Below the pieces are notes generated by a model, which was not told where the DNA came from, made no database searches, and saw only the letters and a list, made by a program, of their open reading frames with translations. A stretch of 64,000 nt of DNA from Desulfocurvus vexinensis DSM 17965 (GTDB lineage Bacteria; Desulfobacterota; Desulfovibrionia; Desulfovibrionales; Desulfovibrionaceae), in NCBI RefSeq assembly GCF_000519125.1, contig NZ_KI912582.1, positions 124,001 to 188,000 on the forward strand, given 5' to 3'. Shown piece by piece: positions 1 to 7,840 of this stretch (position 1 is its first letter; every line of letters starts with the position of its first letter). The translations under genes and the position numbers were made by a program.

Positions 1-1
1 G

Positions 2-163
2 GTGAGCACCTCGGCCCTGGGCGTGGGCCAGGAGCGGTTCAGCGGCGCCTACGACAACGCGGCCCTGGGCCGCACGCTGCTGGCCCTCATGGGCCTTGGC
101 CCCGGCCCGGCCCTGCCCGCCCGCACCGTCGCCTTGCGGACCGTGCCGTCCGCCCTGCCTTGA
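2..163 (+). CDS. C-terminal end of an unidentified protein (5' truncated)
   Basis: An open frame runs from the window edge to a TGA at 161-163 and gives the last 53 residues of a protein. The tail contains a Gly/Ala/Leu-rich stretch (FSGAYDNAALGRTLLALMG) and ends in a Pro/Ala-rich segment. It overlaps the TTG start of the next gene by 4 bases, which suggests one transcription unit. The fragment is too short to name a family and I do not assign a function. Codon use and the tight overlap make a real coding end likely. Confidence 0.55.
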   Translation: MSTSALGVGQERFSGAYDNAALGRTLLALMGLGPGPALPARTVALRTVPSALP

Positions 164-1314
164 GCCTCGTCCGGCCCCCCCTTGCGCCGCGCCTGTCGCG
201 CGACACCGTGCTGGCCCTGGCCTTTGCGCTGCTCACGGCGGTGCTGGCTTGGCTGCCCACCGGGCCCCCGGCGGCGCAGGGCGAGGGGCGCCCGGCGCTG
301 GTGCTGGCCGTGGACGACACCCAGGTCCAGCGCATGGGGCTGATGACCGTGGGCGAGCAGCGGCTGACCCTGCGCCTGCTGTCCGGCCCGCAGCGGGGCC
401 TGGAGCTGGAGGCCGTGAACCCCCTGCTGGGGCAGATGGAGCGCGACAAGCTCTTCGCCCCGGGCGACACGGCCCACGTGGTGCTGACCAAGGACCAGGC
501 GGGCCGCGTGGTCTTCGCCCACCCGCAGGACCACTACCGCCTGGACCTGGAACTGGTGCTGCTGGGACTCCTGGCCGCGCTGCTGGTGGCCTTCGCGGGC
601 TGGACCGGGGTCCGCGCGCTGCTGTCCTTCGTGTTCGCGGGGGTGGTGCTGTGGAAGGTGCTGGTGCCGCTGCTGCTGCGCGGGGTGGACCCGGTGTGGG
701 CCACCCTGGGGGTGACCACACTGCTGTCGGCGGCCATCATCTTCCTGGTGGCCGGGCTGACGCGCACGGGCCTGGCGGCCTTCTGCGGGACCATGCTCGG
801 CGTGGGCACGGCCTGCGCCCTGGCGCTGTACTTCACGGCCCGCTTTCACATGAACGGGGCCGTGCTGCCCTTTTCCGAAACCCTGCTCTACGCCGGATAC
901 CAGCACCTGGACCTGGCGCGCATCTACGCCGCCGGGGTCTTCCTCTCCGCCTCGGGCGCGGTGATGGACCTGGCCATGGACGTGGCGGCGAGCATGGGCG
1001 AGCTGGCGGCCAAGAGGCCGGACATGGGGCGGGGGGAACTGCTGCGCTCGGGCCTGCGCGTGGGCCGGGCCGTGGTCGGCACCATGACCACCACCCTGCT
1101 TTTGGCCTACTGCGGCGGGGCTGTGACCCTGCTCATGGCCTTCATGGCCCAGGGCGTGCCCCTGGCGACCACGAGCAATCTGGTTTTCGTGGCCGCCGAG
1201 GTGTTGCGGACCCTGGCGGGCTCCTTCGGGCTGGTGGCCGTGGCGCCGTTCACGGCCCTGTGCGGGGCGGTGATCTTCGCCCCCCGGCACCCCCCGGCGC
1301 GCCCGGTCGGCTAG
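160..1314 (+). CDS. YibE/F-like multi-pass membrane protein
   Basis: A 384-residue protein starting at a TTG that overlaps the previous stop (TTGA). Residues about 15-35 form the first membrane segment, followed by a periplasmic-type soluble part to about residue 125, and then seven or so hydrophobic helices with small-residue-rich faces, including a conserved-looking stretch with SASGAVMDLAMDVAASMGE. This order of one helix, a soluble domain and a C-terminal helix bundle is that of the YibE/F family, whose transport role is not established. Its stop shares bases with the stop of the convergent AEC transporter gene. A later GTG start near the first helix is possible because no clear ribosome binding site precedes the TTG. 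Confidence 0.8.
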   Translation: MSLVRPPLAPRLSRDTVLALAFALLTAVLAWLPTGPPAAQGEGRPALVLAVDDTQVQRMGLMTVGEQRLTLRLLSGPQRGLELEAVNPLLGQMERDKLFAPGDTAHVVLTKDQAGRVVFAHPQDHYRLDLELVLLGLLAALLVAFAGWTGVRALLSFVFAGVVLWKVLVPLLLRGVDPVWATLGVTTLLSAAIIFLVAGLTRTGLAAFCGTMLGVGTACALALYFTARFHMNGAVLPFSETLLYAGYQHLDLARIYAAGVFLSASGAVMDLAMDVAASMGELAAKRPDMGRGELLRSGLRVGRAVVGTMTTTLLLAYCGGAVTLLMAFMAQGVPLATTSNLVFVAAEVLRTLAGSFGLVAVAPFTALCGAVIFAPRHPPARPVG

Positions 1315-2216
1315 CCCAGCAGGGCGATGACCACGGGCAGGGTCAGGGCCGCCAGCAGGGTCTGGGCGGAGATGATGGCTGCCATGAGGTCGGCGTCGCC
1401 GCCGAGCTGGCGGGCCAGGATGTAGGCCGAGGTGGCCGTGGGCAGGGCCGCGAAGATCACGGCCACGTCCAGGGCCGTGCCCCGGGCCCCGAACAACAGG
1501 CACAGCAGGGCTGTCGCCAGGGGCAGCACGACCAGCTTGGCTCCCGAGGCCCACAGCGCGGGCCGCAGGGCGCCGCCCAGGGCCCCTGGGCGCAGGCCCG
1601 CGCCCACGGCCAGCAGGCCCATGGGCAGGGCCGCCCGGGCCAGCACGGCCAGGGCCTCGTAGACGCTTTCGGGCAGCCGCAGGCCCGAGAGGTTCAGGGC
1701 GAACCCCGCCACGCAGCCCAGGATCAGCGGATTCTTCGCCAGCTCCCGCACCAGTCCCATCCCGTGGCCGTTGGCCCCGCCGCCCAGGCGCGCCACCACC
1801 GGCACGCACATCAGGTTGATGAGCGGAATCAGGGCCACCATGGCCACCGCCGCCAGGGCCAGGCCGTGGGGGCCGTGGAGCGCCGCCACCAGGGCCAGCC
1901 CCACGTAGGTGTTCATGCGCACCCCGCCCTGGAACACCGAGGAGAAGGCCGGGCCGTCCAGGCCCGTGCGCCCGCGCAGGGCCAGCAGCCCGGCGCCGGT
2001 CAGGGCCAGGCCGGCCATGAGCCCCAGGGCCATGGGCAGGGTGGAGGCGTCGCCGAAATCGGCCCGGGCCAGGGTGTTGACCAGAAGCGCCGGGAACAGC
2101 AGCACGTAGGTCATCCGCTCGGCCTGGGCCCAGAAGCCTGCGCCGGGAAAGTCCGCGCGGCGCAGGACGTGGCCAAGGACGATCACGGCAAAGACGGGCA
2201 CCAGGGCGTTGAGCAT
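1311..2216 (-). CDS. AEC family auxin-efflux-type transporter
   Basis: A 301-residue integral membrane protein beginning MLNALVPVFAVIVLGHVLRR. It has about ten hydrophobic segments in two halves, with the polar breaks typical of the bile/arsenite/riboflavin-like transporter fold (for example NTYVGLAL near the middle of the first half and LPTATSAYILARQ near the C-terminus). AEC proteins export or import small organic acids; the substrate here cannot be read from sequence. It stands alone, convergent with the YibE/F gene (stops overlap). The start at 2216 gives the family length; upstream in-frame sequence is GC-rich filler that overlaps the oxidoreductase gene. Confidence 0.85.
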   Translation of the reverse strand: MLNALVPVFAVIVLGHVLRRADFPGAGFWAQAERMTYVLLFPALLVNTLARADFGDASTLPMALGLMAGLALTGAGLLALRGRTGLDGPAFSSVFQGGVRMNTYVGLALVAALHGPHGLALAAVAMVALIPLINLMCVPVVARLGGGANGHGMGLVRELAKNPLILGCVAGFALNLSGLRLPESVYEALAVLARAALPMGLLAVGAGLRPGALGGALRPALWASGAKLVVLPLATALLCLLFGARGTALDVAVIFAALPTATSAYILARQLGGDADLMAAIISAQTLLAALTLPVVIALLG

Positions 2217-2415
2217 CGGAGGCCTCGGCGGGTTGGGGTGCGGCGTGGCGACAGGCCCTGATACTCCAAAGGGTCGGCGGGCACAACGGAGACGAGGGGG
2301 CGGGCGGCGGCGCCGGGCGGGGGCTCGGGCATCGGGGCGGCTGAGGAGGCTGCGGGCCGCCTGGTTGTCATGGCCCGCGCCCGGGGTTCGCGGCGGCGCA
2401 GATGCAGGGGGCAGG

Positions 2416-2467
2416 CCGCCGCATGGCGCCTCCCGCCCCGGGGTGGAGCGGGGGCGCCATGCGGCGG
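2416..2467. repeat. 52-bp long inverted repeat downstream of the flavoprotein gene
   Basis: Two perfect 15-base arms (CCGCCGCATGGCGCC at 2416-2430 and its reverse complement at 2453-2467) enclose a 22-base loop that itself holds a CCCGC/GCGGG inner stem. The hairpin starts 10 bases after the stop of the flavoprotein gene on the minus strand. There is no T-run on either side, so it looks more like an mRNA-stabilising 3' hairpin or a repeat element than a classical terminator. The rest of the 2217-2476 gap shows nothing else. Confidence 0.6.
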
Positions 2468-2476
2468 TGCGTGGGG

Positions 2477-3085
2477 CTAGGGGCGCACGCCCAGGGGGTA
2501 GGCCTCGCGGTGGGGCGCGATGGCCCGGCCCAGCCAGTCCACGGCGCGGCCCAGATGCTCCATGTTGGCCAGGGCCTCGGCGTCGGCGTTGACCTCGCCC
2601 TTGTCGCGGCCGTAGCCGATGTTCCAGTAGATGGACCCGGGCACGATCATCTGGGACATCAGGAACATGTGGTTGATGGTGTCGAAGGCGTGGGTGGCTC
2701 CGCCGCGGCGCACGGCGACCACCGCCGCGCCGATCTTGCCGCGCAGGGCCGCGCCGTTGGCGATGGACACCAGCCCGGTGCGGTCCAGCAGGGCCTTCAT
2801 CTCGGCGCTTACGTCGGTGAAGTAGGTCGGCGTGCCCAGGATCAGCGCGTCGGCGCGCAGGATCTTCTCCAGCACGTCGTTCAGGTCGTCGTTCTTCACG
2901 GCGCAGCGCATATCCTTGTTCTCGAAGCATTTGTAGCAGGCGATGCAGCCGTGGACGGCCTTGCCGGAGAGGCCGACCAGTTCGGTCTGCCAGCCCGCGC
3001 GGGCCAGGGGGGCCAGGGCGTGGGTCAGCAGGATCTCGGTGTTGCCGCCCTTGCGCGGGCTGCCGTTGATGGCCAATGCGTACAT
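2477..3085 (-). CDS. NAD(P)H-dependent FMN reductase / iron-sulfur flavoprotein-like flavodoxin-fold oxidoreductase
   Basis: A 202-residue flavodoxin-like protein. The N-terminal GSPRKGGNTE loop is the FMN phosphate-binding motif of the NADPH-dependent FMN reductase family, and a Cys set (CIACYKC...C, residues about 47-60) matches the compact Cys motif seen in iron-sulfur flavoproteins and their relatives. The segment LILGTPTYF after the second strand is also typical. It likely reduces FMN or quinone-like electrophiles with NAD(P)H in the cytoplasm. It is divergent from an HxlR regulator gene, the classic arrangement for quinone/aldehyde-stress reductases under local HxlR control. The start has a good AGGAGAAC-like site upstream. 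Confidence 0.88.
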   Translation of the reverse strand: MYALAINGSPRKGGNTEILLTHALAPLARAGWQTELVGLSGKAVHGCIACYKCFENKDMRCAVKNDDLNDVLEKILRADALILGTPTYFTDVSAEMKALLDRTGLVSIANGAALRGKIGAAVVAVRRGGATHAFDTINHMFLMSQMIVPGSIYWNIGYGRDKGEVNADAEALANMEHLGRAVDWLGRAIAPHREAYPLGVRP

Positions 3086-3109
3086 GACGTTCTCCTTCCG
3101 GGGTTTGGG

Positions 3110-3137
3110 TTGACTTGCGTGCCTCCTTCATTATGCT
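3110..3137 (+). promoter_or_regulatory. Sigma-70-type promoter for the HxlR gene
   Basis: TTGACT at 3110-3115 and TATGCT at 3132-3137 are 16 bases apart and point toward the HxlR gene. The start point would fall just before the repeated operator-like elements at 3157-3190. A weaker opposing promoter for the flavoprotein gene (TTGCCA and TAATGA, 16-base spacer) can be read on the minus strand through the same stretch. Confidence 0.5.
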
Positions 3138-3156
3138 TTGATTCCGACATGGCAAG

Positions 3157-3190
3157 TACTGCCAAAAAAGACAGGTACTATCAAAAAGTA
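3157..3190. promoter_or_regulatory. Tandem HxlR-type operator elements
   Basis: Two copies of TACT-N2-CAAAA occur 19 bases apart. The second (3176-3190) is a TACT-N7-AGTA inverted repeat; the first (3157-3170) has a degenerate right half. TACT/AGTA inverted repeats in the spacer between a reductase and an HxlR gene resemble known HxlR-family (YodB-like) boxes, so local autoregulation is inferred. The elements lie between the two divergent starts. Confidence 0.55.
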
Positions 3191-3207
3191 TAGCAAGGAG
3201 GGCGGCC

Positions 3208-3627
3208 ATGGCCGGAGCCTGCCGCGAGAAGGAAGTCAACGGGCGGCGCTACCGCTGCTTTTTCGAGCTGACGTTGCAGCTCATCGGCGGCAAGTGGAAG
3301 CCCGTGGTGCTCTACCACCTGGCCCAGGCCGGGGTGCTGCGCTTCGGCGAGCTGCGCCGGGGCCTGCCCGGCGTCACCGAGCGCATGCTGACCCGCTGCC
3401 TGCGCGAGCTGGAAGCCGACGGGCTGGTGCGCCGCGAGGTCTACCGCCAGGTGCCGCCCCGGGTGGAGTACGCCCTGACGGACCTGGGGGCCAGCCTGAT
3501 GCCCATCCTGCGCGACATGCGCGACTGGGGCGCGCGCTACGAGGAGCGCGTGGCCGGGGCGGGGGCCTTCGCGGGCGGGGAGTACGAGCCGCGCCAGGAG
3601 CCCGAGCCTGGGCGCCCCGGGGCCTGA
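3208..3627 (+). CDS. HxlR family winged-helix transcriptional regulator
   Basis: A 139-residue protein. Residues about 15-105 carry the HxlR winged helix, including LIGGKWKPVVLYHLAQAGVLRF and the VTERMLTRCLRELEADGLV recognition region, followed by the wing (YRQVPPRVEYALTDLG). A Cys near residue 5 precedes the domain and another (CFFELT) lies in the first helix; HxlR proteins often sense electrophiles through an N-terminal Cys. It probably represses the divergent flavoprotein gene and itself through the TACT-N7-AGTA elements upstream. A clear AAGGAGG site precedes the ATG. The C-terminal 30 residues are Gly/Glu-rich and probably disordered. Confidence 0.92.
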   Translation: MAGACREKEVNGRRYRCFFELTLQLIGGKWKPVVLYHLAQAGVLRFGELRRGLPGVTERMLTRCLRELEADGLVRREVYRQVPPRVEYALTDLGASLMPILRDMRDWGARYEERVAGAGAFAGGEYEPRQEPEPGRPGA

Positions 3628-3686
3628 ACCGCCCGGGGCCCCGGCACGCCGCGCGCGCCGGGGCCCCGGGTGGCCGGGCGGGGGGG

Positions 3687-4274
3687 TCAGGCCTCCCCGG
3701 CGGCCTCGGCCAGCAGCTCTTCCTTGCGGATGCGGATGGTCTCCTCGACCTCCTCGGCCACGTCGGCGAGGTCGGGCTTTTCGGGGGATTCCAGCAGGGC
3801 GATCTGCAGGTTCAGCTCGCGCATGATGCGCACTTCGCCGGTGTTGTGGTACTGGCGCCAGGCGGCCACGGCCTTTTCGGGCTGCCCCAGCCGGGCAAAG
3901 GCCAGGCCCAGGTACAGGGCGCTGAAGTTGTCCTGCTTGGCCTCGCGCAGCACGCGTTCGAATTCGATGCGCGCCTGGAGGAACTGCCCGGCGGTGTACA
4001 GGCAGTAGCCCAGGCGCTTGCGGCCTTCCAGGTGCGCCGGGAACAGGCGGATGCATTCGCGGTATTCGGGGATGGCCGCCGCGTAGTCGGCCACGGCGTA
4101 GGCCTGGTTGCCGCGCAGGAAGGCCTCCTTGGCCTGCCGGGCGGCGTCGGGGGCTACGCCCTGGGTGGCGGCGGCCAGGGCGGCGGGCTCGGGGCGGTCC
4201 TCCCCGCGCAGCCTGCGCAGCCCGCCGAACAGGAAGTCGCGCCGCGACAGGGGTTCCTTCTTCTTCTCGCTCAC
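3687..4274 (-). CDS. Tetratricopeptide-repeat protein with an SRRDFLFGG N-terminal motif
   Basis: A 195-residue protein from a GTG start with GGGAGGA six bases upstream. Residues about 8-18 read like the twin-arginine core (SRRDFL), but the next residues are LRRLRGEDR rather than a hydrophobic core, so a working Tat signal is doubtful. Residues about 50-150 form three TPR-like helical repeats (GNQAYAVADYAAAIPEY, RRLGYCLYTAGQFLQARIEFERVL, LYLGLAFARLGQPEKAVAAWRQY). TPR proteins mediate protein contacts; no partner is visible. It precedes a terminator-less short gap to the GGDEF gene, which is transcribed in the same direction upstream of nothing else obvious. Confidence 0.78.
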   Translation of the reverse strand: MSEKKKEPLSRRDFLFGGLRRLRGEDRPEPAALAAATQGVAPDAARQAKEAFLRGNQAYAVADYAAAIPEYRECIRLFPAHLEGRKRLGYCLYTAGQFLQARIEFERVLREAKQDNFSALYLGLAFARLGQPEKAVAAWRQYHNTGEVRIMRELNLQIALLESPEKPDLADVAEEVEETIRIRKEELLAEAAGEA

Positions 4275-4370
4275 GTCGGTCCTCCCGGAAAAAGGTGGAC
4301 CCACCATACCCGAATGGGCTGGTCGGTCAATACCGGGGCCGGGCGCGGGTTCCGGGTGGTCCGGGCGGCC

Positions 4371-6230
4371 TCAGGCGGCCTCGATGTGGCTGCGGTTCTT
4401 GCCCTGCTGCTTGGCGCGGTACATGGCCTTGTCGGCCCGTTGCAGCAGGTCGTCCACGGTGTCGGCCGGGGAGCTGGCCAGGCAGCCGCCCACGCTGGCG
4501 CCCACGGTCAGCCGCCGGCCCTCGAACTCCACGGGCTCGGCCAGGGCGCGCAGGATGTCGCGGGCCACGGCGTCCGCAGCCTGGGCGTCGCTGACGTTGT
4601 GCAGCAGCAGGGCGAACTCGTCGCCGCCCATGCGCGCCAGCAGATCGACCTCGCGCAGGCGGCCCTGCACGCGCGCGGCCACGGCGCGCAGGACATGGTC
4701 CCCGGCCAGGTGGCCGTGGGTGTCGTTGACGGCCTTGAAGTCGTCCAGGTCGATGAACAGCAGGGCCAGCCCGGGGCCGCCGCGCGCGGCCTGGGCCAGC
4801 ATCCGGCGCAGGGTCCGCTCGAAGGTGTGGCGGTTGGCCACGCCGGTGAGCGGGTCCTGGGTGGCGCGGCGGCGCAGTTCCTCCTCCGAGAGCTTGCGCT
4901 GGGTGATGTCCTGCACGATGCCCTCGATGCCCAGCACATGGCCCTCGGGGTCCATGACCGGGCGCACGGACATGCTGACCCAGATCTGCTCGCCGCTTTG
5001 CTTGCGCACGGGCATCTCGAAATCCGTGGCCTGGCCCCGGGTGGCCAGGGTCTCGTACAGCTTGCGGCGCGAATCCTCGCCGACGAATATCTGGCGCCAG
5101 ATGTCGGAGGTCTGGCCCATGAGCCGTTCGGGCGATTCGTAGCCCAGCATCCGCGCCAGGCCGGGGTTCACGCGCACCATCCGTCCCGAGGCGTCGGCAC
5201 GGTAGATGCCCTCTTCGGCGTTCTCGAACAGGGTGCGGTAGGTCTCTTCGGCGTCGCGCAACTCCCGCAGGGCTTGGTCGAGCTTGGCCGTGCGCTCGGT
5301 CACGCGCCGTTCCAGCTCGGCGTGGGCCGTGCGCAGGGCGGCCCGGCTGTCGGCCAGGGCCTGGGTGGTCCGGTTGCGCTCGCGCGACAGGGCGTGGATG
5401 ACCAGGGCCGTGGCCACGGTCACGGTGAAAAAGACCTGCATGACGTGCATGGCCATGGGCTGGGGCAGATGCCCGAAGGGGCCCAGCCCCGCGTGGGTGG
5501 CCAGCCCCGAGACCGGGAAGAGCAGGGCCAGTAGCAGGGTCAGGGTCCGCGAGTCGGCCCGGAAGGTGGCCCAGGCCATGACCGGGATGAAGGCGAAGAT
5601 CAGCGGGTAGTCGCGCAGAACCTCGCCGTGGTGCAGGCCGAACACGACCAGGGCCGCCACGGCCATGCCCAGCAGCAGCAGGGCGCCCTCGGCATGGCGC
5701 AGCATGGGCGGCAGGCCCGGGGGATGGCGCCGCCAGGCTACCACCAGGGGCGCGATGACGACCATGCCCGTGAAGTCGGACAGGAACCAGCTCCAGGCCG
5801 CCTGGGCCGAGCCCGCAGACAGGGCCCCGCCGCGCTCCAGCACCAGCACCCCGGCCAGGGCCGCCAGCAGCGAGGCCAGCAGGGGCCCGAAAACCAGGAA
5901 ATGGCCCATCCGGCCCGGGCCGTCGAAGGGCTGCTTGTCGCCCAGGGTGCGCCGGGCCAGGAGCGCGCCCAGGCCCAGGCCCAGGGCGTTGCACAGGGCC
6001 AGGGCCAGGGCCGTGCCCGGGCCGACGCCAGCCAGCAGCGAGGCCGCCAGGTCCGCCGCCAGCACCGTGCCCAGGGCTGCAGGGCCCAGGACGAACAACG
6101 CCGAGAAGCCCACGCCCGCCGCAGGCCAGACCGGGGCCACCTGCCCGGGCTGGGGGGCCAGGGCCTGGGCGAAGTGGGCGGCGGCGAGGTAGGCGGCCAC
6201 GGCCAGCAGGTGCTTGAGGAAACGGTTCAT
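4371..6230 (-). CDS. MASE1-PAS-GGDEF diguanylate cyclase
   Basis: A 619-residue membrane sensor. Residues 1-290 have eight or so helices of a MASE1 sensor (beginning MNRFLKHLLAVAAYLAAAHF); a short coiled coil follows, then a PAS/PAC module (FENAEEGIYRADASGRMVRV through VSMSVRPVMDPEGHVLGIEGI), then a GGDEF domain with intact GGDEF in ARMGGDEFALLL. An RxxD product-inhibition site (REVD) lies five residues before GGDEF. It should make cyclic di-GMP from two GTP in response to a membrane or PAS-sensed signal. Start 6230 begins the first helix with GGGAG upstream; the longer frame adds GC-rich non-conserved sequence. No EAL or HD-GYP partner is adjacent. Confidence 0.93.
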   Translation of the reverse strand: MNRFLKHLLAVAAYLAAAHFAQALAPQPGQVAPVWPAAGVGFSALFVLGPAALGTVLAADLAASLLAGVGPGTALALALCNALGLGLGALLARRTLGDKQPFDGPGRMGHFLVFGPLLASLLAALAGVLVLERGGALSAGSAQAAWSWFLSDFTGMVVIAPLVVAWRRHPPGLPPMLRHAEGALLLLGMAVAALVVFGLHHGEVLRDYPLIFAFIPVMAWATFRADSRTLTLLLALLFPVSGLATHAGLGPFGHLPQPMAMHVMQVFFTVTVATALVIHALSRERNRTTQALADSRAALRTAHAELERRVTERTAKLDQALRELRDAEETYRTLFENAEEGIYRADASGRMVRVNPGLARMLGYESPERLMGQTSDIWRQIFVGEDSRRKLYETLATRGQATDFEMPVRKQSGEQIWVSMSVRPVMDPEGHVLGIEGIVQDITQRKLSEEELRRRATQDPLTGVANRHTFERTLRRMLAQAARGGPGLALLFIDLDDFKAVNDTHGHLAGDHVLRAVAARVQGRLREVDLLARMGGDEFALLLHNVSDAQAADAVARDILRALAEPVEFEGRRLTVGASVGGCLASSPADTVDDLLQRADKAMYRAKQQGKNRSHIEAA

Positions 6231-6387
6231 GGACGCTCCCGGAAGGATGTTGCGGGGCATTGTAAGCACGGAACCGGGGGAAAGCAAAGCGCCGGGGTGG
6301 AAATTCCCGCCGGGCGCCGGGCGGGCCGGGGTTGCGCCTGCCCGCCGGGCCGTGTATTGCCAGGGAAAACCAGTGAGGTTTCCCCAC

Positions 6388-6603
6388 ATGGATTACGTCC
6401 TGCCCCTGCTGCTCGTGCTGCTGGCCGTCGTGAACACCAACCTGGTGCGCGTGGCCCTGCGCACGGGGCGGATCCAGTCGCGGCTGCTGCCCCTGGAGCG
6501 TGCGGCCAACGCCTCCGGGTTCTGGATGGCGCTGCTGTTCCAGGGGCTGGTGACGGTGCTGTGCCTGGCCGCCGCCGCCCTGCGGCTTTCCGAACTGCTC
6601 TAG
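6388..6603 (+). CDS. Small two-helix membrane protein, unknown function
   Basis: A 71-residue protein with two hydrophobic helices (residues about 3-20 and 48-66) separated by a basic loop containing RTGRIQSRLLPLERAAN. A GTGAGG Shine-Dalgarno-like site lies about ten bases before the ATG. It is divergent from the diguanylate cyclase gene and 97 bases before the universal stress protein gene on the same strand. I do not recognise the family. Composition and the positive-inside loop support a real membrane protein. Confidence 0.65.
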   Translation: MDYVLPLLLVLLAVVNTNLVRVALRTGRIQSRLLPLERAANASGFWMALLFQGLVTVLCLAAAALRLSELL

Positions 6604-6700
6604 CAGCCGGGGGCGCCTGCGCAGGCACGCGCCAGGCGGGCCGGGCCCGCGCCCTCGCGCCGGAACCCCCGCCGCCCACAGGCCCGCAAAGGAGTCCGCC

Positions 6701-7579
6701 ATGCACAAGACCCTGCACAAGCATCTGCTGGTGACCCTGGGCGACGACCCGGGCGCCCTGAACGGCGCGCGCTTTGTCGCCGCGTTCTTCTCGCGGCCCC
6801 AGGCCCTGCGCCTGACCTTCTTCCACACCGTGTCGCGCGCCTCCTGGCCGGGGGGCGACCAGGGCGACGCGGTGCACCCCGTGACCTGCGCCCCGGGGGG
6901 CGAGGGCGCCGCCGCCCACGAGGCCGTGGAGCGCGCCCGCGACATCCTGTGCGCCAGCGGCTTCGGCGCGGGCCTCATGGAGGCCAAGATCGTCTTCCGC
7001 CAGTACGCCCGCATCCTGGACGTGATCCTGGAAGGCGAGAAGGGGCTCTACGACGCCGTGGTCCTTGGCCGCCAGGCCCTGGGCCTGCTGGAGGACGCCT
7101 ACGGCGCCGAGGTGGGCCGGGGCGTGCTGGAAACCCACTCCGGGGCGCCGCTGTGGATCTGCCGCGACATCGACCCCGCCCGGCGCGGGGTGCTGCTGTG
7201 CGTGGACGGTTCGGCCTCGTCCCTGGCCATGGCCGACCACGTGGGCTTCATGCTCGCCGCCGAGCCCGCCCACCGCGTGACCCTGCTGACCCTGGCTGCC
7301 CCCGGGCAGGAGGCCGCCCACGCCCAGGAGGCCGCCCTGGCCGTGCTGCTGGACAACGGCCTGGAGCGCGGGCGCGTGGACGCGCGGGTGCTGGACCTCG
7401 CGCCGGGGCAGGAGGTCGGCCCGGCCCTGCTGGCCGAGGCCGAGGCCGGGGGCTTCGCCGTGGTGGCCATGGGCCGCACGGGCATGGGCCTGCAACGTGC
7501 GCCGGGCATGTTCATGGGCACGGCGGCGGACCATCTCTTCCGCCTGCTGCGCGGCGCGGCGCTGTGGGTCTGCCGCTAG
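6701..7579 (+). CDS. Universal stress protein with tandem Usp domains
   Basis: A 292-residue protein of two Usp-like halves. The C-terminal half (from about residue 165, GVLLCVDGSASSLAMADHV) holds the ATP-binding signature G-x2-G-x9-G-S/T in MGRTGMGLQRAPGMFMGTAADH. The N-terminal half keeps the alpha/beta pattern but lacks a clear signature loop, so it is probably a non-nucleotide-binding domain. Such proteins act in the cytoplasm under starvation or respiratory stress. An AAAGGAG site precedes the ATG and a GC-rich hairpin with a T-rich tail follows at 7612-7656. Confidence 0.88.
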   Translation: MHKTLHKHLLVTLGDDPGALNGARFVAAFFSRPQALRLTFFHTVSRASWPGGDQGDAVHPVTCAPGGEGAAAHEAVERARDILCASGFGAGLMEAKIVFRQYARILDVILEGEKGLYDAVVLGRQALGLLEDAYGAEVGRGVLETHSGAPLWICRDIDPARRGVLLCVDGSASSLAMADHVGFMLAAEPAHRVTLLTLAAPGQEAAHAQEAALAVLLDNGLERGRVDARVLDLAPGQEVGPALLAEAEAGGFAVVAMGRTGMGLQRAPGMFMGTAADHLFRLLRGAALWVCR

Positions 7580-7611
7580 CGGGCGCGGGACGGTCCGGGT
7601 GACGCCGGGTG

Positions 7612-7656
7612 GGCCGGGTAACGCCGGGCGGGCGCCGGGCGGCCCGGCCTTCTTTT
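7612..7656 (+). terminator. Terminator-like hairpin after the usp gene
   Basis: GGCCGGG at 7612-7618 pairs with CCCGGCC at 7643-7649, and the run TTCTTTTTC follows. The enclosed sequence is a short imperfect tandem of CGCCGGG units. The gap from 7657 to 7840 before the next gene is locally AT-rich (7650-7720) and probably holds its promoter, but I cannot fix -35 and -10 boxes. Confidence 0.6.
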
Positions 7657-7840
7657 TCATATCCGACTGTATTTGCTTATTTTTCAACTCTTTTCCCTAT
7701 GGTTCTAAAAGGATAGCAACGGCTAGGGGGTTGCCAGAACGGGCCGCGCGGACTACACACTAGGGCGTTTGCGAACCCCATCCCGGGGTCGCCCCGCCCC
7801 CAGGCGGGCGGCGCGGCGCCCGGGGCAAAGGAGCAGTCCC

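Noticed and set aside
49-2286. Very long open frames on both strands over the first 2.3 kb
   Set aside because: They are GC-driven shadow frames over the YibE/F and AEC genes, with Arg/Pro/Gly-rich translations and no motifs.
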